Positions 7,234-13,963 are shown, counted from the first letter of the stretch. The stretch: 18,718 bases of DNA from JAVKSM01 sp039583705 (GCA_039583705.1 JAVKSM010000058.1:1-18718), one strand, 5' to 3'. Numbers and translations: made by a program. Notes: generated from the letters alone by a model not told the origin.

Positions 7234-9068
7234 CGTCGTGGTCCTACCAGCTCAGGCCGCACCGCGGTACCCGCGCCAGTTAATGTGCGGTCGGCACCTG
7301 GTGTCGTGTACCGTCGGCGTCCGCATGGGGCTGTGGCGCAGCTGGTAGCGCACCACACTGGCAGTGTGGGGGTCACGGGTTCGAGTCCCGTCAGCTCCAC
7401 CAAAGTATCCGTATGAGAACCCTGGACCTGGTAAATGCCAGGTTCGGGGGTAGCAGAGCCCGCCGGGGTGTCCCGGCGGGCTTTTTGCTGTCCCTGCTGT
7501 TCTTCCTGCAGCTGGTGGTGGATCCGGGCGGGCACGAGGCGTGCGAGCAGGTCGTCGAAGGGCTGGTTGTAGTCGACGCGGACAGAGCGCTGACGGGTGT
7601 TGTCGTCTTCGTCGATGTAGATCCTGGAGAAGAATGCCTGGTTGAACAGGCGCCTGGTGGGGTCAGTGGCCTGGAGGTAGGCAGTGTGGCAGTCGCGGCT
7701 GAGGTCCAGGCAGTCGGCCAGCATCTGGCGGGCATGCTCGTAGTCCTGGTCGGCGCCGGCGAGCTGCTGGTGGATGTGGCCGAGCTGGGCGGCGATGCGT
7801 TCCTGCTCGGTCTTGAGCAGATCGAGGGGGATGGCTCCGGCATAGTGGGCGTCGAGGAGTTTCTGCCGCTGGGCGGTCAGGGTGCTGCGCTGGGCTTCGA
7901 GGTCGCGGCGTTCGCCGGCGGCGGCTTCCTGGAGGGTGTCGAAGTCCTCGAGGATGAGTTCCTCGATGCTGTCCCGGAGTTCCGGTGACAGCGCGATGGC
8001 GCGGTACTCCTCGTCGATGAGCTCTTCGATCAGGTCGACGGGCATGGCCTGCCGCTGGCAGGTGGTGGTCTTGCGGGCTCGGCCGGAGCAGATGAGGTAG
8101 GGGTAGGTGGTGCCCCAGCGGTTTCTGGCGGTGGTGAGCATGAGCCGGGATCCGCAGCTGCCGCAGTAGACACTGCCTCTCAGGTAGTGCAGGTTGGTGC
8201 GCTGGTGGGTTCCGGCGATGTTGTGGGCGGCCAGCAGGTCCTGGACCTGCTGCCAGGTGGCCGGGTCGACGAGCGGTTCATGGACACCGTCGTAGTGCAC
8301 GCCCTTGTAGCGAACCTGGCCTTTGTAGTACGGGTTGTGCAGCAGCTTGTGCAGGCTGGTGATGGTCAGCGGCCGGGCCGGCCACTTCGGGGTCGGCCGG
8401 GTGGTCAGACCCCGGGCGGTGAGCTGCTCGAGCAGGATCGACAGCGAGCAGTCCCCTTCGGCGTAGCGGTAGAACGCCCAGGTGATCAGGTGGGCGCGCT
8501 CCGGGTCGACCTGCACGGTGCGGTTGATCCGCCCCAGCTCATCGGTGAGGTGGACGTTCTTGTAGCCGAGCGGCGTGCGGGTGACGGTGCCGCCGAGGCT
8601 GGCTTTCTGGACCAGGCCCTTGGTGACCTCGCTGGCGAGGTTGCGGGAGTAGAACTCGGCGATGCTGCTCATGATGCCGTGCATGAGCATCCCGGACGGG
8701 GTCTCGTCGATGTTCTCGCTGACGGACACCAGCGTGACTCCGGCCTGGGTCAGGGCGAAGTGGATGGCGACATCGTCGGCGCGGGAGCGGGCGAGCCGGT
8801 CGAGCTTGTGGACGATGCAGTAGTCGACCTGGTGCTCGCGAACCCAGGCGAGCATCCGCTGCAGTTCGGGACGCTTGGCAGCGGAGGTGCCGGATTCCCC
8901 GGCGTCCGTGAACTCGGCGACGATGACCGCGTCGAGCGACGCGGCCTTGCGGGTGCTGGCCTCGCGCTGGGCCGGGATGGAGAACCCCTCGTCCCGGCCG
9001 CCGCGCTCGGCTTGTTCCTTGGTGGAGACCCGCAGGTACGTAATCGCGGTCTTGGCGGGAGCGGTCAT
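7230..9068 (-). CDS. large serine recombinase (site-specific integrase), frame reads through the tRNA
   Basis: 612 codons. The N-terminal resolvase domain has the catalytic Ser15 in AITYLRVST, then HKLDRLARSRADD and MSSIAEFYSRNLASEVTKG. A recombinase domain follows (about 165-275, TPLGYKNVH to NPYYKGQVRYKGVHYDG). A zinc ribbon has YCGSCGSRLM and LICSGRARKTTTC (about 300-345). A coiled-coil-rich region spans about 375-450. The role is integration and excision of the element. No in-frame stop occurs before the tRNA. Residues from about 556 (VELTGLEPVTPTLPVWCATS) are the antisense of tRNA-Ala, and the first TGA is at 7230-7232 in chromosomal DNA. The last about 57 residues therefore depend on the integration site, and in the circular element the C-terminus would come from the other end. 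The start follows a small RHH gene by 14 nt. Confidence 0.9.
   Translation of the reverse strand: MTAPAKTAITYLRVSTKEQAERGGRDEGFSIPAQREASTRKAASLDAVIVAEFTDAGESGTSAAKRPELQRMLAWVREHQVDYCIVHKLDRLARSRADDVAIHFALTQAGVTLVSVSENIDETPSGMLMHGIMSSIAEFYSRNLASEVTKGLVQKASLGGTVTRTPLGYKNVHLTDELGRINRTVQVDPERAHLITWAFYRYAEGDCSLSILLEQLTARGLTTRPTPKWPARPLTITSLHKLLHNPYYKGQVRYKGVHYDGVHEPLVDPATWQQVQDLLAAHNIAGTHQRTNLHYLRGSVYCGSCGSRLMLTTARNRWGTTYPYLICSGRARKTTTCQRQAMPVDLIEELIDEEYRAIALSPELRDSIEELILEDFDTLQEAAAGERRDLEAQRSTLTAQRQKLLDAHYAGAIPLDLLKTEQERIAAQLGHIHQQLAGADQDYEHARQMLADCLDLSRDCHTAYLQATDPTRRLFNQAFFSRIYIDEDDNTRQRSVRVDYNQPFDDLLARLVPARIHHQLQEEQQGQQKARRDTPAGSATPEPGIYQVQGSHTDTLVELTGLEPVTPTLPVWCATSCATAPCGRRRYTTPGADRTLTGAGTAVRPELVGPRR
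7309..7314 (+). promoter_or_regulatory. candidate -10 box of the tRNA-Ala gene
   Basis: TACCGT lies 12 nt before the mature tRNA 5' end, a suitable distance for a short leader. No clear -35 was found in the 93 bp shared with the divergent paaK start. Weak support. Confidence 0.3.
7327..7402 (+). tRNA. tRNA-Ala (anticodon GGC), CCA encoded
   Basis: 76 nt fold into a full cloverleaf. The acceptor stem is GGGGCTG with CAGCTCC, including the G3:U70 wobble that is the alanine identity determinant. The D arm is GCGCAGCTGGTAGCGC. The anticodon stem CCACA/TGTGG encloses the loop CTGGCAG with anticodon GGC. The T arm is CGGGTTCGAGTCCCG. A discriminator A and an encoded CCA follow. The tRNA is complete, so an element integrated at its 3' part would restore the gene. 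The recombinase gene and the terminator begin directly at its 3' end. Confidence 0.97.
7372..7402 (+). other. putative left attachment site (attL) at the tRNA-Ala 3' part
   Basis: Inference. The change from chromosomal genes to mobile-element genes occurs here, a recombinase gene abuts the tRNA, and the tRNA is intact. The exact core cannot be set because no second copy of the T-arm/acceptor sequence is found to the right in this window; attR must lie beyond 18718 if this reading is right. Confidence 0.5.
7457..7486 (+). terminator. intrinsic terminator downstream of tRNA-Ala, supplied by the element
   Basis: AGCCCGCCGGG (7457-7467), loop GTGT, then CCCGGCGGGCT (7472-7482): a perfect 11-bp GC-rich stem followed by TTTT. 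It is correctly oriented to end the tRNA transcript 55 nt past the CCA. It lies inside the 3' part of the recombinase frame on the other strand, where no U-run follows the hairpin, so recombinase transcripts need not stop there. Confidence 0.88.
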
Positions 9069-9082
9069 CGTTCTCGCCTGCC

Positions 9083-9460
9083 TTACTCGCTGACCGGCTT
9101 GGTGCCGCGCCGTGGCTTCGGTGTTTCGTCTGCCGCGCCGGTGAGGGCGGTCGTCCCGATGAATCCGGCGATGGCGGCGCTGCGGGCGGCGGCTTCGCGC
9201 TCGATCTCCTCGCGGGCCTGCTGGGCGCGGGCGATCAACTCAGGGTCGTCCTGGGCGGTGGTGATCCGGTGCTCGATGGCACGTCGGATCTCCTCGGAGA
9301 TGGTGGTGCCGCTGAGCTGCGCGATGAAGCGCAGCTGTGCGTGCATGCTCTCCTCGACGCGGACCGCGAGGGTCTTGAGGTGCTGCTCCTGCTGTTCTGC
9401 CTGGACGGCTTCCTGCATGCCCTCCAAGGGTTGTGCGTGTGGTTGTTCTTGTTCTTGCAT
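9083..9460 (-). CDS. ribbon-helix-helix DNA-binding protein
   Basis: 125 residues. The ATG has AAGGAGG nine nt upstream. The Gln/Glu-rich N-terminus (1-28) is followed by an RHH core: a beta strand about 31-35 (LAVRV), a helix about 37-50 (ESMHAQLRFIAQLS), a turn GTT and a helix 54-66 (SEEIRRAIEHRI). This is the Arc/MetJ/CopG arrangement. A Glu/Ala-rich helical tail and a basic C-terminus (PKPRRGTKP) complete it. It is encoded directly upstream of the recombinase on the same strand. A role as a recombination directionality factor, an autorepressor of the integrase operon or a transfer accessory protein is inferred from position; the sequence does not choose between them. Confidence 0.78.
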   Translation of the reverse strand: MQEQEQPHAQPLEGMQEAVQAEQQEQHLKTLAVRVEESMHAQLRFIAQLSGTTISEEIRRAIEHRITTAQDDPELIARAQQAREEIEREAAARSAAIAGFIGTTALTGAADETPKPRRGTKPVSE

Positions 9461-9600
9461 AGTCGTATTCCTCCTTATCTGTTAGCTGCTTGCTGTTTGA
9501 GCTGTTCGGGGCCGGGCGGGCTCCGGGGCCATAGACAGTGACGCTCTTCCCGGCCCGGAAGTCCAGTCCGGAACCGGCCACTGACCTGCGGGAACACCCC
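9461..9600 (-). other. 140-bp intergenic gap upstream of the RHH-recombinase pair
   Basis: It separates the Replic_Relax stop from the RHH start. It holds the near-palindrome CTTCCCGGCCCGGAAG (9547-9562) and the RHH ribosome binding site. No convincing -35/-10 pair was seen, and there is no gene. Confidence 0.4.
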
Positions 9601-10416
9601 TCAGGCGCCCTCCTGGGCGCGGCCGGTCACCACGGCCAGGTACTCGGCGGCGGTGCAGGCCCAGAACAAGGCCGGATCCAGGCCCGCCGTCGCGGCGACA
9701 GCGGCCCGGATGGCGGCCGCCCGGGCTGGTGCCGGGGTGACCCAGAGAACGGCCGGGAAAAGGCCGTGTGCGGCCTGGTAGCGGCCGGTGGCGCGGAAAG
9801 CCTCGTAGGCGGCACACTGGCGGACGATCACCGGCAGGTGCTCGCTGTCCAGGTCGGCCTCAATGAACCAGTGGTGCTCGTAGTCACCGGACGCGGTGAC
9901 TACGAGCAGGTCGGGCTTGAGCACCTGCATGGTGCCGAACCGGGACAGCGACTGCTGCCAGCTCGCCGGCTCGGCCTGCAGCTTCAGCACCTCGATGTCG
10001 CCGTGACGCCCGGCCTCGATCGTCTGCACCGCCAGCTCGGCGATGGCCAGGGTGTGCTCGGTGAAGTGCCGGGACGGCTCGCGGTAGTTCCGCCGCCCGC
10101 GCCGCTCTGCCCTGGGGCTGATCGTCTGGAGGACGCGTTCCCCTGCGGGGCCGAGATACCAGACGAAACCGGCCGAGCCTGACCGGGCGCCCCCGATGCG
10201 CCGCTGCAGGGCACGCAGGATCCCAAGGTCACGTAGCCGTGCCAGCGTGCGGTTACAGGCCCGGGCCGAGGCGACGGGTGTCGGGTGGGCGTGGTCGAAG
10301 TGCAGCCGCTGGATCTGCCTGGTGGTGAGCAGTCGGTACTTCTCGACGTCTCGCAGCAGCCCGTAATCCCGGTCAGTCAGCCGGTCCCTGAGCGCGTCGA
10401 GGCTGGAGCGCGTCAT
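9601..10416 (-). CDS. replication-relaxation (Replic_Relax) family protein
   Basis: 271 residues. The N-terminus looks like a winged helix (LTDRDYGLLRDVEKYRLLTTRQIQRLHF, about 13-40, then RTLARLRDLGILRAL). Then come FVWYLGPAGERVL, the EHTLAIAELAV helix, and a C-terminal alpha/beta part with KPDLLVV, HWFIEADLDSEHLPVIVRQCAAYEAF and FPAVLWVTP, which resembles the nuclease-like fold seen in this family. Such proteins are common beside VirD4-like ATPases on actinobacterial plasmids and integrated elements, and are thought to act in DNA replication or relaxation (family knowledge; biochemistry sparse). The ATG at 10416 overlaps the stop of the preceding small ORF by ATGA, so translation is probably coupled. 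It may be the element's substitute for a relaxase (inference). Confidence 0.85.
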   Translation of the reverse strand: MTRSSLDALRDRLTDRDYGLLRDVEKYRLLTTRQIQRLHFDHAHPTPVASARACNRTLARLRDLGILRALQRRIGGARSGSAGFVWYLGPAGERVLQTISPRAERRGRRNYREPSRHFTEHTLAIAELAVQTIEAGRHGDIEVLKLQAEPASWQQSLSRFGTMQVLKPDLLVVTASGDYEHHWFIEADLDSEHLPVIVRQCAAYEAFRATGRYQAAHGLFPAVLWVTPAPARAAAIRAAVAATAGLDPALFWACTAAEYLAVVTGRAQEGA

Positions 10417-10631
10417 GCCGCGCCTCTCCCTGGCTGCCGCCGCCCTCTTCTGCGACCCCGCGATGCGGGGTCAGTCCCCTCCCGCCAGAGGCGGAAGCTG
10501 CCGCTTGACCGGGATGACAGCAGCGCCAATGGGCGTCGCGGCACGACGACCGGAATGACCTCGATGGATACCCGGATCAGATGCCTGGTTCCTGATGGTG
10601 CCGGGGAGTATGGGTGGAGGTAGCCCGTCAT
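10413..10631 (-). CDS. small Arg-rich protein, 72 aa, coupled to both neighbours
   Basis: The ATG (10631-10629) overlaps the VirD4-like stop by ATGA, and its TGA (10415-10413) overlaps the Replic_Relax ATG by ATGA. Start-stop overlaps at both ends are unlikely by chance and are the main evidence that this is a gene. The product starts MTGYLHPYSPAPSGTRHLI, has a short hydrophobic stretch (VSIEVIPVVV), and ends in a very basic tail (SRGRRRGRRQPGRGAA). No family is recognised. A perfect 8-bp hairpin, GACCCCGC-GAT-GCGGGGTC (10454-10472), lies inside it. It may be a small nucleic-acid-binding accessory of the transfer operon, or mainly a translational bridge. Function unknown. Confidence 0.62.
   Translation of the reverse strand: MTGYLHPYSPAPSGTRHLIRVSIEVIPVVVPRRPLALLSSRSSGSFRLWREGTDPASRGRRRGRRQPGRGAA
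10454..10472 (-). repeat. perfect 8-bp hairpin inside the 72-aa ORF
   Basis: GACCCCGC, a GAT loop and GCGGGGTC. It is GC-rich and has no T-run on either side, so it is not an intrinsic terminator. It sits about 40 nt before the Replic_Relax start and could pause ribosomes or mark an RNA processing point; this is inference. Confidence 0.5.
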
Positions 10632-12832
10632 GACCGCCTCCGCTTCCGCCCCAGCTCCTCGCCGCCGCCCGCATCTGCCACGCCTTCGACCGGCCGCGCC
10701 GCGACGAGGGTCGGCTGCGGGACCGGGCTGGCATAGCGTTCCCGGCTGCGGATGCGGATCTGCCCGCCGAGGCCGGTCGGCCCAGGCGGCGGCAGGGTCC
10801 GCACCAGCGCCCACCCGGCCGGAGTGCCGCCCGAGGTGAGATTCGCGTAGGCCTGGTACTGGCCGAGCGAGAGGAAGTCGGCGGCCTGCAGGCTGGGGGC
10901 CTGCCTGGCCAGCGCGGAGGCGTCGTCGGGGTCGAGCGGCTGGAACACGATCTTGGATTTGGCGTTGGAGTCGACCGCTGCCCGTGTCGAGGGCGGCAGT
11001 TGCTGGCGGTGCTGGTGGGCCAGGTGCCAGCCGACACCGTAGGAGCGGGACCGGCTGAGTGCGTCGTCGATCGAGACCGGCAGGTGCAGGTACTGCTGGA
11101 CCTCGTCGATCACGACGGTGGCGGGCCTGCCCGCCGGGTCGGTCTCGCTGGCCCGTTCCAGGGTGGCGTTCCAGGTCTCGGCGACGATCAGGGAGCCGAG
11201 CAGCTGCGCGGTGATCGGCCCGATGAGCGCCTCGTTGAGCGGCACGAGCACGACCTTGTTCTCTTTGAACACGTCCCGTAGCCGGAATACGGGGTCGGGC
11301 TGGCCGAGGATCGCCCGCAGGCTGGGCCGGAGGAGGTACTGGCGCAGCTTGTTCATGGGCGCGGCGGTGGCCTGCGCCTGGGCGCCAGGTGACATGGCGA
11401 GATACCCGGCCCAGAACGACCCCAGGCCCGGGTCACCAGCGACTTCGCCGATCACCGTGCGGCGGAACTGCTCATCGGCCAGCAGGCGCGGCAGGTCCAG
11501 CATCGTGAACGGCGTACCGCGCGCTGTCCCGGTGCGGGCGAGGGTGAGCAGCGCGGAGTGGATGATGTCCTCGGTGCGCGGCCCCCAGCCGTCATGGAAC
11601 ACCGCCTTGAGCACCGCCACGAGCCCGTCGATCACGACATCGGGATCACGGCCGCCGACATTGATGGGGTTGAAGCCGACCACCTTCCCGGACGCCGCGT
11701 CGGCCGGGTCGATGATGACCACGTCATCGACCCTTCCGGCAGGGATGGCCCGTTCGGTGATGTCGCGGATCAGCTGCCACTTCGGGTCGATGACCAGTAC
11801 CGGCCGACCGGCAGCGATGTCAGCCGCGACGAGGTTCAGCAGCACGGTCGACTTGCCGGTGCCGGTCGGCCCGAGGGCCAGCAGGTGGGACGGGATGTCG
11901 CGGGCGGCGATCCCGACCGGCGCGGTGGGGCCGGGCGCGCCGGGCACGGCGAACAGCCGCTCGGTGCGGCAGACGGCGGCGGGCACGCGCAGCGGCCGGG
12001 GATGCAGCGGGGGGACGCCGGGCATGTCGTCCCGGTCTCCCAGCGGCCAGGCCAGCAGCCCGGCCAGCTCGCTGGCTCCCAGCCTTAGCGGCCACCGCCA
12101 CGGCAGCCATGGCTCGTTCAGCCGGGCGGCGGGCTCGAAGGTCAGGTCCATGTAGGTGCCCCGGTCCTCGGCCGTGGACAGGGCGCCGAGCACGCCGATG
12201 ACTAGCTGCTGGCGACGCTGCGAAGTGCGCGCGGTGACGCCGATCCTGATGGTGGCGGCGAAGCCGTGCTGCCCGGTCCGGGTGTCGATCTGCTCGCGGA
12301 CCGGCCGGGCGGCCTCGATCTGGCCGCTGGTCAGCAGCTGCCACCAGGGCTGCGCCGGGTCCGCTATCTCCCTGGGCAAGTGCCGGGGCGCTACCCGGCG
12401 GCCGAGCATGATCTGCAGCACCAGTTCCTCGCCCGCTTCGAGCCGGGCGTCCAGCGCCGACAGCAGGCTCAGCGCGGTGACCTCAGCCCGCTGCGGGGCC
12501 AGGGCCAGCGGCCGGGGTCGGAGCCGCAGCCGGACGGAGCGCTGCACGGCAGGGCGTGGCGCGGTGATCCCGTCCAGGTCCAGGCCGGGCAGCAGGTGCC
12601 GCAGCGTCCGCTGCACCCACACGACATGCTCGGCCGGAGTCCCTGCGAGATGCTGGATGAGGCGGCCGTGCCCGGCGCGGGCCTCGAACACCAGCGGCGG
12701 CGCTGCCCGGTCGGCGGCCAGGCGCAACAGCATCGCCTCGACTTGCTCGGCGTCCAGCGGGCGGGGCAGGTGCAGCTGCGAGAACACCCAGCCAGAGCCC
12801 GCATCCTGCGATCTCCTGCTAGAGCGGATCAT
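10628..12832 (-). CDS. VirD4/HerA-like conjugative DNA-transfer ATPase
   Basis: 734 residues from the ATG at 12832, chosen because GGAGGACGGCG lies right before it; the frame stays open to 13006, but that part lies over the upstream gene. The C-terminal motor has Walker A GPTGTGKST (Lys at 327), LVIDPKWQLIRDI, Walker B VVIDEVQQYLHL (about 570-580), SRSYGVGWHLAHQHRQQL and SKIVFQPLDPDDASALARQ, the TraG/VirD4-type C-terminal signature. The N-terminal 300 residues are a beta-rich, Arg-rich region with no membrane helix, unlike standard coupling proteins. The role is ATP-driven DNA handling during transfer. It overlaps the gene before by 14 bp and the gene after by 4 bp. A second, truncated copy of the last coding part exists at 16035-16157. 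Confidence 0.87.
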   Translation of the reverse strand: MIRSSRRSQDAGSGWVFSQLHLPRPLDAEQVEAMLLRLAADRAAPPLVFEARAGHGRLIQHLAGTPAEHVVWVQRTLRHLLPGLDLDGITAPRPAVQRSVRLRLRPRPLALAPQRAEVTALSLLSALDARLEAGEELVLQIMLGRRVAPRHLPREIADPAQPWWQLLTSGQIEAARPVREQIDTRTGQHGFAATIRIGVTARTSQRRQQLVIGVLGALSTAEDRGTYMDLTFEPAARLNEPWLPWRWPLRLGASELAGLLAWPLGDRDDMPGVPPLHPRPLRVPAAVCRTERLFAVPGAPGPTAPVGIAARDIPSHLLALGPTGTGKSTVLLNLVAADIAAGRPVLVIDPKWQLIRDITERAIPAGRVDDVVIIDPADAASGKVVGFNPINVGGRDPDVVIDGLVAVLKAVFHDGWGPRTEDIIHSALLTLARTGTARGTPFTMLDLPRLLADEQFRRTVIGEVAGDPGLGSFWAGYLAMSPGAQAQATAAPMNKLRQYLLRPSLRAILGQPDPVFRLRDVFKENKVVLVPLNEALIGPITAQLLGSLIVAETWNATLERASETDPAGRPATVVIDEVQQYLHLPVSIDDALSRSRSYGVGWHLAHQHRQQLPPSTRAAVDSNAKSKIVFQPLDPDDASALARQAPSLQAADFLSLGQYQAYANLTSGGTPAGWALVRTLPPPGPTGLGGQIRIRSRERYASPVPQPTLVAARPVEGVADAGGGEELGRKRRRS

Positions 12833-13085
12833 CGCCGTCCTCCGCGTCACCGGTATCAGCGACAGCCGCGCCGGTGGTACTGGTGTCACCGGCTGCGCGC
12901 GCACGGCTGGCGGCGCGGGCTTCGGCCTCAGCCTGTGCCCGGGTCTCGGCTTCGGCTCGGGCCAGGCCGATGAACGCCCGTGACAGCTTGCGGGCATCCG
13001 GGACATCGCGGCGGATCCCCCGGATTCGCAGCCGCCGCTGGCCCTGCGGCTGCCAGCCGGTCGTGCGCCGCCTACGCCTCGGCAT
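12819..13085 (-). CDS. small Arg/Ala-rich protein, 88 aa
   Basis: The ATG at 13085 follows GGGAGGCGGCGGTG, so it has a Shine-Dalgarno; in-frame codons up to 13163 lie over the methyltransferase gene. The start overlaps the MT-A70 stop by 14 bp and the end overlaps the VirD4-like start by 14 bp, so it belongs to a tight operon. The N-terminus is basic (MPRRRRRTTGWQPQGQRR). The middle is a predicted amphipathic helix rich in Ala, Glu and Arg (ARAEAETRAQAEAEARAAS), and the tail is acidic (DTGDAEDGDDPL). No family is recognised. Charge segregation and placement before the ATPase suggest a small DNA-binding or adaptor protein, but this is only inference. Confidence 0.65.
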   Translation of the reverse strand: MPRRRRRTTGWQPQGQRRLRIRGIRRDVPDARKLSRAFIGLARAEAETRAQAEAEARAASRARAAGDTSTTGAAVADTGDAEDGDDPL

Positions 13086-13686
13086 CACCGCCGCCTCCCT
13101 CGCCGTCACTGCTGCTGCGGGTCCGGGGGACCGGATAGCCGGGGATCGTGATGTCGGAGTCAATCTCGTTGCCCCACACCAGCCAGCCGGGCTGGCGGCG
13201 GCGGGCGAACAGCTCCAGGAACGGCCCCTCGCTCACCCGCTCGATGACGGCATACTGCTCCTCGGGCTTGTGGGAATGCTCCCGCAGCGGCGCGAACATC
13301 CAGGTCGGCTGCGCCCGGAACCGGACCGGGGCATTCCCCCGGGTGCCCAGGATCAGGTGCTCGGTGGCGTTACGCAGATAGTTGCCGAGCCCGAGCCGGG
13401 GCTTGATCCATGTCAGCGGCGAGCGGGGCGTGAACCCCCACGCCTCCAGCACCTCATAACCGGCCCGCAGGGTGGCGTTGGTGACCCACAGCCAGCAGTG
13501 CGCATCCGGAGCGGCCAGGTCCCCGACCGGCATGGCCGCGACCTGGGCGACGCTCATCAGTTCGTAGTGGACCTGCGCGCCGCGCTGGCCCTTCTGCTGC
13601 ACGTCCCACGGCGGGTCCGCCAGGATCGTCCGGAACAGCGGGCCGCGAGATTTCCCGCTGGACAGGACCGGAATTTGTGTTACCAT
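13072..13686 (-). CDS. MT-A70 family DNA/RNA adenine N6-methyltransferase
   Basis: 204 residues. The catalytic motif DPPW is at 24-27 in FRTILADPPWDVQQKG. The rest follows MT-A70 order: YELMSVAQVAAMPV, AHCWLWVTNATLRAGYEVLEAWGF, LTWIKPRLGLGNYLRNATEHLILGTRG, HSHKPEEQYAVIERVSEGPFLELFARR and GWLVWGNEID. AAAGGAGCG lies eight nt before the ATG. Bacterial members on phages and mobile elements are usually solitary adenine methyltransferases (family knowledge). Here it heads the transfer operon, so it might protect element DNA during entry or mark a transfer or replication site (inference). Its N-terminus is short compared with eukaryotic relatives, as usual in bacteria. Target unknown. Confidence 0.9.
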   Translation of the reverse strand: MVTQIPVLSSGKSRGPLFRTILADPPWDVQQKGQRGAQVHYELMSVAQVAAMPVGDLAAPDAHCWLWVTNATLRAGYEVLEAWGFTPRSPLTWIKPRLGLGNYLRNATEHLILGTRGNAPVRFRAQPTWMFAPLREHSHKPEEQYAVIERVSEGPFLELFARRRQPGWLVWGNEIDSDITIPGYPVPRTRSSSDGEGGGGDAEA

Positions 13687-13789
13687 AACAAACGCTCCTT
13701 TCTGTCCGCGTTATCGATTGCCGTCGATGAGCGGGTCTTTTGCTTGAAGGTTGATAAGGAAACTCATAGCGAAAAATGCAGGGAGCACC

Positions 13790-13828
13790 TCCCGGGATAT
13801 ACTGTTAAAAGCTATTCCGGGATTTTTT
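13790..13828 (+). terminator. intrinsic-terminator-like hairpin with T-run on the + strand
   Basis: CCCGGGATA (13791-13799) pairs with TATTCCGGG (13813-13821) over nine positions with one G:U, enclosing a 13-nt loop, and is followed after one A by TTTTTT (13823-13828). No + strand gene lies upstream. The same sequence on the - strand sits at the head of the transfer operon, so it could instead be an operator or a leader structure. Confidence 0.4.
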
Positions 13829-13832
13829 GCAA
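13797..13832 (-). promoter_or_regulatory. candidate promoter of the MT-A70/VirD4 operon
   Basis: On the - strand TTGCAA (13832-13827) is followed after 17 nt by TTTAAC, overlapped by TAACAGTATAT. The AT-richness is unusual here and the position is about 115 nt before the methyltransferase ATG. The -10 is not clean, so support is modest. Confidence 0.35.
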
Positions 13833-13844
13833 TACCTCTGTTGA

Positions 13845-13885
13845 GCGGCGCGACGACCGGTAAGACGACCGACCGGACGCGCCGC
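13845..13885. repeat. nested inverted repeat (8 bp + 5 bp) in the intergenic region
   Basis: GCGGCGCG (13845-13852) pairs perfectly with CGCGCCGC (13878-13885). Inside, CCGGT (13857-13861) pairs with ACCGG (13872-13876). The segment also holds a partial direct repeat starting ACGACCG. There is no T-run, so it is either a factor-dependent terminator or RNA structure after the small-gene operon, or a DNA site such as a transfer origin. Function not determined. Confidence 0.6.
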
Positions 13886-13963
13886 ATCTCTTGAAAACCG
13901 CCAGTTTCATGGCCTGATGTGGTTCACGGCGAATGACGTTGTGGAATAGTCAACGACCCGCTA

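Larger units (their letters stand above)
13687..13963. other. 277-bp intergenic region between two - strand operons
   Basis: No gene. The half next to the methyltransferase (13690-13840) is markedly AT-richer than the surroundings and contains promoter-like and hairpin sequence; the other half holds a strong nested inverted repeat. Both are listed separately. The region is a good candidate for the control region of the transfer operon. Confidence 0.6.

Noticed and set aside
6139..7416. Long + strand open frame opposite paaK running into the tRNA
   Set aside because: It is a high-GC shadow of paaK with no family features, and it includes the tRNA sequence.
8187..9485. 432-codon + strand frame opposite the recombinase
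   Set aside because: It is antisense to a well-supported recombinase, with low-complexity Gly/Val composition.
9240..9581. - strand frame of 113 codons overlapping the RHH gene
   Set aside because: The RHH frame has a Shine-Dalgarno and a clear fold pattern; this frame is Arg/Thr-rich shadow sequence.
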